A DNA stretch of 64,000 nt from Cycas panzhihuaensis (GCA_023213395.1 CM041465.1:45825741-45889740); one strand, 5' to 3'; positions 1 to 11,960 are shown, numbered from the stretch's first letter. Program-made: numbers and translations. Notes: generated by a model from the letters alone, not told the origin.

Positions 1-29
1 TTGAAGCCTTTGGCAACAAGGCGGGCCTT

Positions 30-592
30 CTAGCGCTTAAATGTTCCATCAGAATGGAATTTGGTCTTGTAGACCCATTTGCAGCTGATTGCTTGTTTGT
101 GTTTAGGCAATTCGACCAAATCCCAAGTTCCATTCTTTTCAATAGAATGGATTTCTTCATCCATGGTAGCCTTCCAATTTTTATTTTTAGAAGCCTCCTC
201 AAAAGTGGAAGGCTCAATAACACATAGCACTTCAGCCATAAGTGCAAAATTGGTTTCTGCCTGTATCTTGATGGACGTTTTTCTTCAACAATCTGGCCGT
301 CCTGCACTGTTTGAGTATACCATTTGGGTAACTTTTAGATTGATGTGACTTGAACCTCAAGATCTTTTGGGCTAAGTGGTTGATCAACAGAAGATGTGCT
401 AGGATCAAGTGGAGCTAAGTCTGATGATGTGGACGGTTCAACAGGCACAGATGATGTACATGGAGTTGAAGATTGAGAGGGAAGGAAAACCTCAACAATC
501 GTTTTGCCTTTGCCAATGGGGGGTTGGATGGATGCTGTATCCAACTTCTTATGATCTTTTTCAGCAAAGATTACATCTCTTGAGAGATGCAT
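30..592 (-). pseudogene. A1 copia pol, integrase C-terminal tail to start of reverse transcriptase
   Basis: Two overlapping minus-strand frames. Positions 592-335 carry the end of the integrase region, with the typical copia phrase MHLSRDVIF followed by a Pro/Ser-rich linker. Positions 239-30 hold the RT entry, including EEIHSIEKNGTWDLVELP and CKWVYKTK, the classic N-terminus of the copia RVT_2 domain. The frame changes between them, so the polyprotein is broken. RT catalytic motifs would lie beyond position 1 and cannot be judged. The same region in A2 lies at about 7544-8096. Confidence 0.85.
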
Positions 593-2073
593 TTCTTTCC
601 AATGGGATCATACAACTTGTAGGCTTTGCTATGAATGGCATAACTTACGAAGATGCACTTTAGACTATGCTTGTCTAATTTAGTTCTTTGCTGATCGGGG
701 ATGTGCATATAAGCAGTGCACCCAAAAGTCCTCAAATGGCTGACAGTTGGTTTTTTGTCAGACCATGCCTCCTCTGGTGTGATGTCGATGACTGTTGTTG
801 TTGGACTTCGATTTTTCACATAGGCAGCTGTGTGAAATGCCTCTGCCCAGTAAGCTCGAGTGAGTCCCTTTGCATGCATCATTGCTTTGGCTTTGTTAGC
901 CAAAGTTCTATTCATTCTTTCAGAGACTCCATTTTGTTGAGGAGTGTGAGGAATAGTGAGTTGTCTCCAACTGCCATTGCCCTTGCAGAATTGGGTGAAT
1001 TCGTTTAAAGTGAATTCACCTCCATTGTCTGTCCTTAGTGTTTTGATGGATTGGCCGGACTCGTTCTCCACTTCAAGCTTGAATTCCTTCAACTTTTGAA
1101 ATGCTTCAGACTTATGCTTGATGAAGTAAACCCAAACTTTATGGGAGAAATCGTCAATGAAGGAGATGTAGTACAAAGCTCCTCCAAAGGATGCAGTGGA
1201 CATTGGTCCACACAAATCTGAGTGTACTAACTGTAAAGGATATGATGCATGCCAAGCTTTGCCTTTAGGGAAAGGCAAGCGATGTTGTGTCCCCATTATG
1301 CATGCTTCACAAAGACATTTTGTGCCATACATCTTTGGAAGCCCATGTACCATGTTTTTGTTCATCATCTGCTTGAGATTGTCTAAGCTTAAGTGGCCTA
1401 GACGTTGATGCCAGAGTTGCATCTTGGACAAAGATTTAGCGAGAATAGAACTAGAGTAAGCAGAATCAAGTATGATATTATTAGCATCCAATTTGTAGAG
1501 GCCATGATCCTCATATCCAACAGCTACTACCTGGTCATTTTTGTCAGTTATTATACATTTCCCATTCTTAAACAAAATGCTCATCTGTTGCTTGTCTAAT
1601 TTGTTAACAGATAGCAAACTCTTGTCCAAGGAAGGTATGGAACAAGCATTGTCATTAGGAAATATAGAGGAAGGATTGGAAGGAGAATGGAATGGAGCGA
1701 TTGTGCCCATTCCTGAAATCTTAATAGATTCATTGTTGTCGAAGGTCACTAATTGACCTTTTCTTTCCTTGATGTCGCCAAGGAGTTCTTCACTCCCAGT
1801 CATGTGTTGAATAGCTCCAGAGTTAATGATCCAAGTTTGATCAACCTTGGATGAATGATAAGCACAAAGCAGTTTGTCCTCATCTGCAAATTGATTGAAG
1901 TGGCGTTGATTGCCACCTCTAAAATCCCCGCTTCCTCTTTGACCTCCTCGATAGGCACCTCGATTTGGTCGAGGGGGTTGCTGTTGTTGTTGCTGAATCT
2001 CTGTTGTTGGAATTGTTGCCGTGGCTGCTACTGTCTCTGCTTTTGTTGACGTGGTTGTTGCTGTTGTTGTCAT
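571..2073 (-). pseudogene. A1 copia protease-integrase ORF (about 500 aa, open)
   Basis: The longest open frame in the window. It begins with a Gln/Gly/Arg-rich tail of Gag (residues 1-60), then an aspartic protease whose active-site triplet reads N-S-G (residues 84-86) instead of D-S-G, so the protease is probably dead. A GAG-pre-integrase region follows (about 215-285, with WHQRLGHLS and a Cys pair CLCEACIMG). The integrase core comes next, with the first Asp in FIDDFSHKVW, the second in TDNGGEF and the Glu in QQNGVSERMNRTL, all retained. A zinc knuckle of the CCHC type is readable just upstream around 2100-2160 in a neighbouring frame. The start at 2073 is only the first Met after a break; translation in life would come from gag. 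A2 retains the normal D-S-G at the equivalent site. Confidence 0.88.
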
Positions 2074-2328
2074 GTGTGTTGAAGATCTGTTTGTTTCTTC
2101 CTACAATCAGGTGCTATGTGGCCAACTTTGCCACAACAATGACAAACAACATTGGTCTTTGAGGAACCAATGTTCATGTTCCCAAACTGCTTTGAACGTG
2201 TAGGTTTGGGATTCTGCTTGGCCTTTGATTTGGCTATGAATGCGCCTGATGTGGATGGTTCGTCATCATCGTCCTTGATGTAGATTTGCTCTCTTGAAGC
2301 AACAAGCTTTCAAGTTCATTGAAGACAT

Positions 2329-2880
2329 TCATTTGAGTGAACCATCTCGAGTAGTGGAAGAAATAAAGTCATTGTAGTCCTTAGGCAGAGCTTTGGCAAT
2401 TGTTGTTATAAGCTCATATTTAGAAGCAGGACTGCCTAATGTATTCAATTCATTACATACCTCTTTAATGGAGAAAAGAAAAGCTGATATAGGCTTGACA
2501 AATTTTACAGAATACAATTTAGCTTTTACGATCAATATGTGAGTTTCATCTCGCCTTTCATACAAGGAGGACAAAATGTCCCATGATTCCATGGAAGTCT
2601 TTGCACACATAATATTCTGATCTACATGAACATCAATAATCATATGAAGGAATGCCAATGCAATTTCATCTTTGTCTTCCCAAGCAGCAACAAGAGCATC
2701 ATCTGGATGAATAATTACACCATCATTTATAGCAGGTATAGGTCAAGGTATCCTTTTAGAAACATAACCCCAAAACTCATTCATTATCAAGAGATTTTGA
2801 GTGATCATTTTCCATTCTTGATAGTTGTCTTGTCTTGTTGATCTGATGGTACATGCATTGAGCATATTAATTGCAGCCAT
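2329..2880 (-). pseudogene. A1 copia gag (capsid) with premature stop
   Basis: Gag of family A. The likely start is the ATG at 2880-2878, reading MAAINMLNACT, followed by a capsid domain with DNYQEW, AFLHMIIDVHVDQN, SLYERRDETHI and KEVCNELNTLGSPAS. A TGA at 2745-2743 interrupts the frame where A2 has CGA (Arg), the change expected from deamination of a methylated CpG. A second break follows DGSLK near 2328, after which the frame shifts toward the nucleocapsid. Family knowledge: this is the UBN2-like copia Gag that forms virus-like particles. The frame is well supported; the exact start is inferred by alignment with A2. Confidence 0.82.
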
Positions 2881-5298
2881 GTTAAAGTTGTAAGGATTGA
2901 AGCTAGCAGATAACTTGGAGACTCAAAGCTTTCGTTGCTTAAGTTCCACCTTTTAACGAAACCAACAGTTTTAATCTTACTGGAAGATCCAACAACTGAA
3001 TGGAATGATGAGGGTTGGAGGACTAGGCTAAGGAGTTGGTCCAACCCTGATCTGTAGAGGAGATCCAATAGTTGGCCAAGTTAAATTTAGGACAAGGCAG
3101 GTAGGGTTGATCTGCATGGACGTACCATGCTTTCCTTGGGATTCACAGCCCCAATAACACCCTTTTCGAACCTCCTTTCCCTCAAGCAACCTTAATTGTC
3201 GTGCACTGATCGTACGATCGATTGGTCTCCTAGGGAATGCACTAAGCCTGAGGTTATTTCAGAGGCAAGGTTTGAACCTTTTTTGAGCCTCTTCTACTTG
3301 ATTTTAAAGTTCACTTTTAGAAGGTTTAAGTGAAGCAATTAAGTACATCACAATGGTCACCTGAGTGATTTTACAAGAGCACTTTAATGTAAAAAAGAGT
3401 GCTATCCAATTCAAGTAAAAAGAAGTGCTCAAGTATAATGAAAATATTGGCACTTTAAAGAAGATGCTAAATGCTTCAAAGCATAAAGTTTTTGTGTAAC
3501 GAATGCAAGTGGGTTCCTTTTAATGCTTGAAGAGAAGAGGGAAGAGTCGCAAGTTTGAAGACGCCAAGCACCAAGTGTTGGGACTTTGAAATAGTCCCAA
3601 CAATCAACAAAATAAAGTGATTTTATTAAGAAAAGATGTTTTTGAGCCCGCCTTTATGACTAAGGGCAATAGGTCACGATGCAAGGTGCCTTAAAAAAAA
3701 AGTGTTAAGATAGTGATAAAAATCACTTTAATAAGGTGTTAACACTTTAAAAATTCACTTTATCAAGATCTTTTAACACTTATACAATATGAAGCAAGTG
3801 TTAAATGAGGCAAAAAAACCAAAAAAGTAAAGGTTGAAATTTTTTTTTTTTCAACTTTGAATAGCAAGATCACCACGCAGGGAGCCTTGAGTGGGGTCTT
3901 AAACCAACAAATTTAATCTCCAAAGATAAGAGACTGGCTGAGCTATAATGATTTAATGAAATCACTAATTACATCAAAGATTTTAATCTTCAAAAATTGA
4001 AAAAAATGTTGATTTTTCCTTAAGAAATATTAATCCAAAAGGCAGAAAATGACAAAGTGAAAGTTTAAAAAAAAGGAAAAATATTAAATTTTTAGAATGC
4101 AGATCAGTTAGAAGGCTGAATTTAGTCCCTAAATCACAATATTTAGAGTGATGAAGTCTCTTCACTAAAAAAACACTTAAAAAAGTAATGATTTTGACTT
4201 AAAAAGAGTGTTTTAATGTTTGAACTTGAGTTAAAAAATGTAATTTTAGAATAAAAGGGGTTTATGAAATATGTAATATGCTTAGGGATATTCCAAATAA
4301 CATAAACTAAAGTTTAAAGTTATAAAAATTTAAAAGTACTTTTGATAAACTTCGAAAGACCGAAGTCGAGCGACGGCGGAACGGCCGTGGTTGTGGACAC
4401 ATAGGAGGCTCGAACTCACTTGATCTTTGGTAGATTGAGACGAGACTTCAGAGGGAAGATCGCCCACCTTAGACAGACGTCTGGCTCAGATCTTGGCTCG
4501 TTTTGACGTGTGTAGTGAGAGAACGAAGCAAATGTGTCTTTGGCTGGTCGCACGGTTAGTGAAGGAAGAGGGAGCTAGTACGACTGCTATAGACCTTTGA
4601 GAAGTGGCATTTGGTCACTGTTTGCACCTTGTGGGACCTCCAAGAAGGAGAAACACGCTCTCCACGATTTTTAGTGCCCAGAATGTGTAATTCCAGTGAC
4701 GTTTTGCCTCTTTCTGGGATTTGTGGGACACCCACTGATGTAGTCAAGTCTGCACTAAGTCTGGAACTGCAGAAATTAAGAAAATGGTCTGACAAATACT
4801 CAGTACCGTCAGAGATTAGCTTTGATTATCTTGAAACTTAGCTATGAGAGCTGCAGGTACAGAAAAGCTTAAGTTTTTCACTTGCAGAGAATGGAATCTC
4901 ACTTAACCACTCAGGTACAAGTTAAGAAAAAACAACAGAAAGTGAATTCTTAGTGATAAAGAAACAACAGATCTGAGCTTAAATTAGTTTCTGAATTCAG
5001 ATTTGAGTGAGAAAATTCAACAAAACAATATTTTTTTAAAAAGAAATTACTGTTTGTAACAATAATTTGTGCTTGTGCCCAACAGGTCCTTTGTCTAAAA
5101 AAAAGAAATTCAGATTTGACATATATCCCTGGTCCAACCTTCAAAATAGCTCAAGAAGCTTGAACCTGAAGAAAATAGGTCTCAACAAACCTTAGATCAC
5201 CTTTGGAGAGCGAACGTCATCACCAAGGGTTTGTAAACTCGCTTTAAATCTTCTTGAGAAAGAAAAAAAATCAGAATAGAGGGAACTAGTCTCCTCTA
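2881..5298 (-). other. A1 untranslated leader (about 2.4 kb)
   Basis: Stretch between primer site and gag. I see no convincing ORF. It is AT-rich, with many A/T runs and repeated variants of AAAGTG and CACTTT, plus a more GC-rich block at about 4330-4840 with no counterpart in the A2 leader. The ends next to gag (2881-3300) and next to the primer site (5185-5298) align with the A2 leader at 10340-10760 and 11850-11960. It probably carries packaging and translation-control signals, but nothing specific can be named. Confidence 0.6.
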
Positions 5299-5310
5299 GC
5301 TCTGATACCA
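5299..5310 (-). promoter_or_regulatory. Primer binding site, tRNA-iMet type (A1)
   Basis: On the minus strand this reads TGGTATCAGAGC, the standard complement of the 3' end of initiator tRNA-Met used by plant copia elements. It lies immediately inside the A1 5' LTR and fixes that element's orientation. Confidence 0.9.
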
Positions 5311-5596
5311 AACGTGAAAATGGCCAAATGGCCTTACAATCCCAAGATCTAGAAGCTATATTTACTTTAGTTCTAGAAAGCAAATAAACTAGACTAAGAA
5401 TGAAGCTACGAGATCAAACATGAGCAAGATCAAGCAAGAAGAGAGAGCAAAGATGATACCAAAGATGAGGAGTTGGAATTGGTCCCAACCTCCAAATGAA
5501 TAGCAGTTTGATTAGTAAACTGGCAGCATAACAATACAGCTCCAACTCTATATGAGAACAATGAGAAGAGGTCTCAATATATAGAGTGAAAGGAGA
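5311..5596 (-). repeat. A1 5' LTR, downstream part (cut by A2 insertion)
   Basis: Matches the primer-site-proximal half of the A2 LTRs: the same order of GGAATTGGTCC, tandem GATTAG and CTCCAACTC blocks on the plus strand. It stops at GGAGA (5592-5596), the target duplication, where A2 begins. The remaining half resumes at 12524. Confidence 0.85.
5592..5596. repeat. Target-site duplication of A2 (left), GGAGA
   Basis: GGAGA directly precedes the A2 end TGTGAAAAG. The identical 5 bp at 12524-12528 directly follows the other end, TTCAACA. Five bp is the usual copia duplication length. Confidence 0.92.
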
Positions 5597-6150
5597 TGTG
5601 AAAAGAGGCTAGATGGCCTCAACAGTCCCTAGATCTGGAAACTAGCATCACTCTAGTTCTAGTTGCAGAAATATAAATAAGTATAATAAACTCAAGGCAA
5701 AGAGAAAGCAAAGAGACAAAACATGAATGAAGGATCAAGAGAAAATGATACCCAATATGTGGAGTTGGAATTGGTCCAACCTCCCAAGAATGAACAGTTT
5801 GATTAGCAAACTGATAGCATAATAATACAGCTCCAACTCTTGTATAAGACAATGAGGAGAGGTCTCATTATATAGAGTGAAATGAGAGACCTAAGGCCTT
5901 GGATGTTTGACAAGTGTCAAACATCCAAGATACATGCCTTGCATGTTGGACATGTGTTCTTTTGGGCTCTCATGTGAGCAAAAGTGCATGAGGCTCCATT
6001 TGACCCTTTAGTGACAACATTGTGTCACTAGAAAGAATGTGGGTGTGCACTTTATCACTTAAGTGATAAGTCACCCCTAAAGTAAAAAGTGCATATATTA
6101 CATGAAAAATAAAAGTACATTAACTTAACATTTAAACATAAGGTTCAACA
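5597..6150 (-). repeat. A2 3' LTR (554 bp)
   Basis: Direct repeat of 11972-12523 with small differences near the U5 end. It contains a TATA-like TATATAGAG stretch near 5870 and a strong inverted CACTTAAGTG near 6055. On the minus strand it begins TGTTGAACC right after the polypurine tract and ends CTTTTCACA. Confidence 0.92.
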
Positions 6151-6160
6151 CCCCCCCTTA
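6151..6160 (-). promoter_or_regulatory. A2 polypurine tract
   Basis: The minus strand reads TAAGGGGGGG directly before the LTR start TGTTGAAC. This is the plus-strand DNA priming site for reverse transcription. The same tract recurs beside the A3 LTR at 31262-31270. Confidence 0.9.
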
Positions 6161-6363
6161 CTGTTTACAATGTTAAGTCGGACACCAAGACCATCTCTGA
6201 ATTTTACAAACTTTTCTCTACCAAGAGGTTTGGTAAAGATGTCTGCCCGCTCCTCTCGTAGGTCTGTCGGAGGTTGATCTCACCATTCTGAACATGTTCT
6301 CTGATGAAGTGATGGTGAACCTCGATGTGTTTTGTCCGTGTGCATGAAAGATCGGATTCTTAG

Positions 6364-8096
6364 CTAACTTGAGCACACTTTGATTGTCGCAATGTATCCC
6401 GGTGGGGTGACCCCGCCAAGTCCAAGTTCCCCAAAATCCGTCGTAGCGATAGCCTCACAAGTCAGGCCGATCGCACTTTGTACTGCTTCGATGGAGGACA
6501 AGGTAACATTGGGTTGCTTCTTGCAACTCCACGAAACAACTACTGAACCAAGGAAAAAACAGTATCCCGAGGTTGATCTCCTGCTATCTTGGCAACCTGC
6601 CCAATCAGAATCTGAGAACCCTTCCATAGTGAAGTTCTTATTATGTGCATACTCAAGGACATGCTGTAATGTGCCTTTGATGTACTTAAGTATGCGTTTG
6701 GCTGCATTCCAGTGTATCTGATTGGGTTGAGACATGTAACGTGAGCAAATCCCAACGGCAAATGAAATATCCAGCCGAGTGTTGGTGAGATAAATGAGAC
6801 TCCCAATCAACTGCCAGAAAGTGTGGGATCTCAGTGCGACTTCCTCATTGAGAGTAAGCTTAGATCCATTCTCCATAGGTGTAGGCGCTGTTTTGCAGCC
6901 GTGCATCCTGAACCGCTGCAAAATGTCCCAAGAATATTTCGCTTGGGAGATGAAGATATAGCTTGGCAGTTGCCATATCTCAAAGCCTAAAAATAATGGA
7001 GAAGTCCAAGATCCGTCATCTCAAAACTTCTCTTCAAATCATTTTGAGAATATGAATCATCTTAGTGTCACTACCAAGGATCACTAAGTCATCTACATAC
7101 AAGGCAACAAAAATTACATGGTTTTCCATTTTTATATACGATTAGGATCAAGTAGATCGATGAAACCCATGTCTCAAGAAGTAGTCATCGATCTTTGAGT
7201 ACCATGCCCTTGGAGCTTGCTTCAAGCCATATAACGCCTTTTTAGGCGATATACAAGATGCTCCTTGCCTTGTACTTTGTATCCGGAGGTTGCTCCAAAT
7301 ACACCTCCTCACGAAGATCGCCATTAAGAAAGGCGCTCTTCACGTCCATCCGATAAGCAGGCCATTTGCATTGAGCGGTAAGGCCAAGAGAAGTCTCGAT
7401 GGTATTCATGTTCGCCATCGGTGAAAAGTTTCTTCATAATCTATGCCTTCTTTTTGTTTAAAACCTTTTGCGACAAGGCGTGCTTTACGCTTTTAAGTGA
7501 ACCATCGAATGGAATTTGGTCTTGTAGACCCATTTGCAATCGATTACTGTTTGTGTTTAGGCAATTCAACCAAATTCCAAGTACCATTCTTTTCAATAGA
7601 ATGGATTTCTTCATCCATGGCAGCCTTCCAATTTTCATTTTTAGAAGCCTCCTCAAAGTTGGAAGGCTCATCAACACAAAGCACTTGACCATAAGTGCAT
7701 AATTGGTTTGTCACGATATTTAGATGGACGTTTTCCTTCAAGGATGTGACCGCCCCGAATCGCTTTGTGTGTACCATTTGGGTAACTTTTGAATTGAAGT
7801 TACTTGAACCTCAAGATCTTACGGTGTAAGTGGTTGGTCAATGTAAGATGTGCTTGGATCAAGTGGAGCAAATTCGGTGGAAGTAGACGGTCCGGTGGTG
7901 CGGATGATGAACATGGTGTAGAGGATTGAGAGGGAAGGAAGGCCTCAACAATCTTCTTGCCTTTGTCAATGGGAGGTTGCATGGATCTTGTTTGCACCTC
8001 CCGGTGATCTTCTTCAAGAAAGATGACATCTCTTGAGAGATGCATTTTCTTCCCTATAGGATCATACAACTTGTAGGCTTTCTTTGTGAATGGCAT
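6364..8096 (-). pseudogene. A2 copia reverse transcriptase-RNase H, frameshifted
   Basis: Reading downward on the minus strand: end of integrase with MHLSRDVIF and a Pro/Ser linker (8096-7800); RT entry with EEIHSIEKNGTWNLVELP (7777-7544); RT core (7540-6925) recognisable only across several frames; then RT C-terminus and RNase H (6921-6364) with LIGSLIYLTNTRLDISF, RILKYIKGTL and DSDWAGCQDSRRSTSGYCFF. The RNase H core Asp in DSDWAG is present. Frame changes come at short indels, so no functional enzyme is encoded as assembled. The RNase H end is homologous to A3 at 31256-31657. Confidence 0.85.
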
Positions 8097-9243
8097 AACC
8101 TACAAAGATGCATTTTAGACTATGCTTGTCTAATTTCTTCCTTTCTTGATCGGGAATGTGCATATAAGCGGTGCACCCAAAAGTCCTCAAATGGTCGACA
8201 AGAGGCTTTTGCCGCACCATGCCTCCTCGGGTGTCATGTTGGTGACCGTAGTAGGATCGTGATTGGCCACATAGGCATTGTGTGAAATGCTTACGCCCAA
8301 GAAGCTCGAGTGAGTCCTTGTGCATGCATCATAGCTTTGGCTTTATTGGCCAAAGTTCTGCTCATCCGTCGGAGACTCCATTTTGTTGAGGAGTGAGGTA
8401 TCGCCGTTGTCTCCGAATGCCGTTATGCTTGCGGCATTGGGTGAATTCATTTGATGTAAATTCACCTCCATTGTCTGTCCTGAATGTTTTGATTGAATGG
8501 CCAGACTCATTTTCCACTTCAAGTTTGAATTCTTTGAACTTGGAAAATGCTTCAGATTTGTGTTTGATGAAATAAACCCAAATTTTGTGAGAAAAATCAT
8601 CAATGAAAGAGATGTAATACAAAGCTCCTCCAAAAGATGATGTGGACATAGGTCCACACAAATCCGAATGTACTAGCTGCAGAGGATGTGATGCACGCCA
8701 CGCTTTGCCTTTAGGGAAAGGCAAGCGATGTTGAGTTCCCATAATGCACGCTTCGCAAAGACATTTCGTTCCATAAATCTTAGGAAGCCCATGTACCATG
8801 TTCTTGTTGATCATTTGCCTCAAATTGTCTAAGCTCAAATGGCCTAGACGTTGATGCCAAAGTTGCATCTTGGACAAGTAAGGAGTGACAATGGAACGAG
8901 TAAGCGTAATCAAGTGTTATATTATTGGCATCCAACTTGTAGAGGCCTTGATCCTCATAGCCAACTACTACTTGGTCTTCTTTGTCACTAATTATACATT
9001 TCCGCTTTGGAACAATACACTCATCTGTTGCTTGTCCAACTGGCTAACAGATAGTAAATTTTTGTCCATTGAAGGTATTAAATAGGCATTGCCATCGGGA
9101 AATGTGAAGGAAGGATTTGATGAAGAAAAAAACGGAGTTATTGTGCCTACTCCAGAAATTTTGGTAGATTGATTATTCCCAAAGGTCACTGATTGACCTT
9201 TGCCTTCCTTGATGTTGGTGAGGAGCTCTTCACTTCCAGTCAT
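8062..9243 (-). pseudogene. A2 copia protease-integrase, frameshifted
   Basis: The protease active site just above 9243 reads as a normal D-S-G-A-S in the frame through 9290-9250, and TGSEELL follows. Next come GAG-pre-integrase (WHQRLGHLSLDNLRQM, CLCEACIMG), then the integrase core with FIDDFSHKIW and TDNGGEF. The third catalytic residue region, QQNGVS, runs into DG and a stop because of a frameshift near 8370. The last part (8325-8062) holds VDHLRTFGCTAYMHIPD, the usual copia integrase C-terminal phrase. Compared with A1 the catalytic residues are better kept but the frame is worse. Confidence 0.86.
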
Positions 9244-9445
9244 GTGTTGTGAAGCTCCAGAATCAATAATCCAAGTTTCATCAACCTTGGATGTCTGATA
9301 TGCACAAAACAGTTTGTCTTCATTTGCAAACTGATTAGAGTGGCGTTGATTGCCACCTCTGAAGCCCCCCCTTCCTCTTTGACCTCCTCGATAGGCACCT
9401 CGATTTGGTCGAGGGGGTTGTTATTCTTCTTTGTTGAAACCGCCG

Positions 9446-10323
9446 CTACCGGCCGACGTGGTCGCCGCTATTGTTAACCTTCTTTGGTGTGGTTGTTCTT
9501 TGTTGTTGGCACTGTTGGCGTGGCTGCTGCTGTTGTTGGCGTAGATCTGCTTGCTTTTTCCGACACTCAGGTGCGATGTGGCCAGGTTTGCCACAATGAC
9601 ATACAACATTGGTCCTTGAAGACCCAATGTTCATGTTCCCAAACTGCTTTGAAAGTGCAGGTTTGGGTTGCTGTTTGGCCTTTGAATTGGCCGTAAATGC
9701 ATTTGATGTAGATGGTCCCTCCTCATTATCCTTAGTGTAGATTTGTTCTTCTTGAAGTAGCAGACTTTCAAATTCGTTGAATGTCATAGTCTTGAGGGAA
9801 CCATCTCTTGTAGTAGACGAAATAAAGCCATTGTAGTCTTTTGGTAAGGCTTTGGTGATGGATGTGATCAATTCATCCCTCGTTGCTGGACTTCCAAGTG
9901 TATTCAGTTCATTACATACCTCCTTGATGGAGGAAAGAAAAGACGACATGGGCTTGATAAACTTAATAGAATACAATTTTGCTTTAACCATTAAAATGCG
10001 AGCTTGATCTCGCCTTTCATACAATGAGGACAAAGTGTCCCAAGCTTCCTTAGAAGTGTCGACCAAAGAATATTCTGATCTACATGTACATCAACAATCA
10101 TGTGAAGGAATGCCAAAGAAGTTTCATCTTTGGCTTCCCAAGCAGCAAGCAAAGCATCATCAGGTTGCACAGTAATATTCCCATTGGTAACAGGTGCTGG
10201 TCGAGGTAATCTCCCAGAAACATAACTCCAAAATTCGTTCATGATTAGCAAGTTTTGAGTGAGTCTCTTCCATTCTTGATAATTATCTTGTCTTGTTAAT
10301 CGAAAAGTGCATGCATTTAGCAT
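9446..10323 (-). pseudogene. A2 copia gag with zinc knuckle
   Basis: Two overlapping frames: 10323-9991 (MLNACTFRLTRQDNYQEW, a capsid N-terminus) and 10066-9446 (ERRDQARILMVKAKLYS, KEVCNELNTLGSPATR, then CHCGKPGHIAPEC). The last is a CX2CX4HX4C zinc knuckle. A frameshift of a few bases near 10065 (WSTLLRKLGT against DTSKEAWDTL) separates them. The upstream start used in A1 (ATGGCTGC) reads AAGGCTGC here, so the first Met is lost and the next in-frame Met is at 10323. Confidence 0.85.
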
Positions 10324-11960
10324 GTTTATGGCAGCCTTGTTTCAGTTTATAAACACTTGAAGCTAGCAGATAACTTGGAAACTCGAAGCTTTCGTCGCTT
10401 AAGTTCCACCTTCTAACAAAACCAATTCCCCGATCTTACTAGAAGATCCAACAACCGAATGGAATGATGAGGGTGGAGGACTAGGCTATGGAGTTGGTCC
10501 AACTTGATTTTCTGAGAGGAGATCCAAATGTTGGCCAAGTTAAATCTAGGACAAGGCGGTAGGGTTGATCCGCATGGACGTACCATGCTTTCCAGGATTC
10601 ACGACCCCAATAACACCCTTTTCGAACCTCCTTTCCTCAAGCAACCTTAATTGTCGTTAATCGACCGTGCATTCGGTTGGTCCCCTAGGGAATGCACCAA
10701 GCTTAAGGTTAATTTAGAGGCAAGGTTTGAACCTTTTTCGAGCCTCTCCAACAGATTTTAAGTCACTTTTTAGCAGATTTTAAAGTGACCTTAGGTTTAT
10801 TTTTGCTTGGAAAATGTACTTATGAAAATGCTTTGATTAAGCTTTACAAAAAAGTGGCTTCAAGAGGAAGGAATGTAAGTATATGTATATGAACACTTGT
10901 AGTGTTTTTTACAATGAGCACTTTAATGAAAATGTAGTGCTATGTTGATTCAAGTAAGAAACCAAATGCTTGATTACAATAAGTTTTGCAAGGTACTTTT
11001 TGAAAAAAAGCTTAAGTACTGAAAGAAGTAATGCAAAACTTGTGATGAAGATACAAGTGGGTTCCTTTTAATGTTGAACAAATGAGGGTAAGAGAGCCAC
11101 TTGCATGAAAAATGACATCAAGCACCAAGTGTTGGGACTTTAAATTAGTCCTAACGATAAAAAAAAAGTGATTTTTATTAAGTATTTGAGCCCTCTTTGA
11201 GACTAAGGGCAATAGGTCACCATGCAAGGTGCCTTAAAAGTGTTTTAAAATTTAGTGATGAGTATCACTTTTTGATAAAAAAAACACTTAAAATCATTTA
11301 ATTAACACTTGTTCAAACAATAACTATGTGTTAAAACTTTTAAGAGCCAAAACATAGGCTGAAATTTGGAAATTTTTTGCAATTTGAACACCAAGGACTG
11401 GGTGTGGGGCCCACACCGGTCAATGGCCGAGGATCAGGGCCACAAATGTCATTGGTCGAGGACTGGGGCTCCACAGTGGGCAGTTGGGCGATGAGGCTGG
11501 ACAAAGAGGCGGTGGGCAGTGGGCAGTGAGGCAGTGAGGACAAATGGGCAAAGGACAAGTGAGGATCACGGGCAGTGAGGACTACTTGGCGGTGAAAGCA
11601 ATGGATAAAGTGAGGACAATGGACAGTGATAATCGAGGACCGTGGGGCCCACAGAGGATAGCTGGTCAGACGGTGAGTACTGATGTGAGTTAGAACAGCG
11701 AAACCGGATCCACAGACTCTTCTTTTATTTTATTTTGACAAACGGGTTGAAAAGAGAGTTAATGGAATAATATTTTCCAAAAAAGCCGAACATAACCAGA
11801 CTCCAGCCTTTAAAAAGCTCCAAAATGCTTGATCCCCAAAAACCTTCAAACAAACCTTGGATTGCCTTGAGTGCGAAGGTCGTCACCAAGGGTTTGTTGC
11901 TTTCTTCAAAAACTCCTTGAGCGGTGCAAAAAGCAACGTAGGGAGCTAGTCTCCTCTTGC
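10324..11960 (-). other. A2 untranslated leader (about 1.6 kb)
   Basis: Non-coding stretch between primer site and gag. The flanks align with the A1 leader, but the centre differs: 11390-11690 is a G-rich low-complexity block on the plus strand with repeated GGGCAGTG and GTGAGGAC variants, where A1 has an unrelated segment. No credible ORF seen. Confidence 0.6.

Larger units (their letters stand above)
1..5596 (-). mobile_element. Copia family A, copy A1 (older; interrupted and cut by the window edge)
   Basis: Minus-strand Ty1/copia element. Reading from high to low coordinates it shows a partial 5' LTR (5311-5596), a tRNA-iMet-type primer site (5299-5310), a leader of about 2.4 kb, gag (from 2880), protease-integrase (2073-571) and the beginning of RT, which runs off the window at position 1. 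The rest of its 5' LTR lies at 12524 to about 12775, because element A2 was inserted inside that LTR. Coding is decayed: gag has a stop and a frameshift, and the protease catalytic Asp is Asn. Its 3' LTR is outside the window. Confidence 0.88.

Noticed and set aside
5299-5310. tRNA gene fragments (also 17310, 42638, 58385, 59651)
   Set aside because: These 12-mers match tRNA-iMet ends because they are primer sites next to LTRs. No cloverleaf surrounds them.
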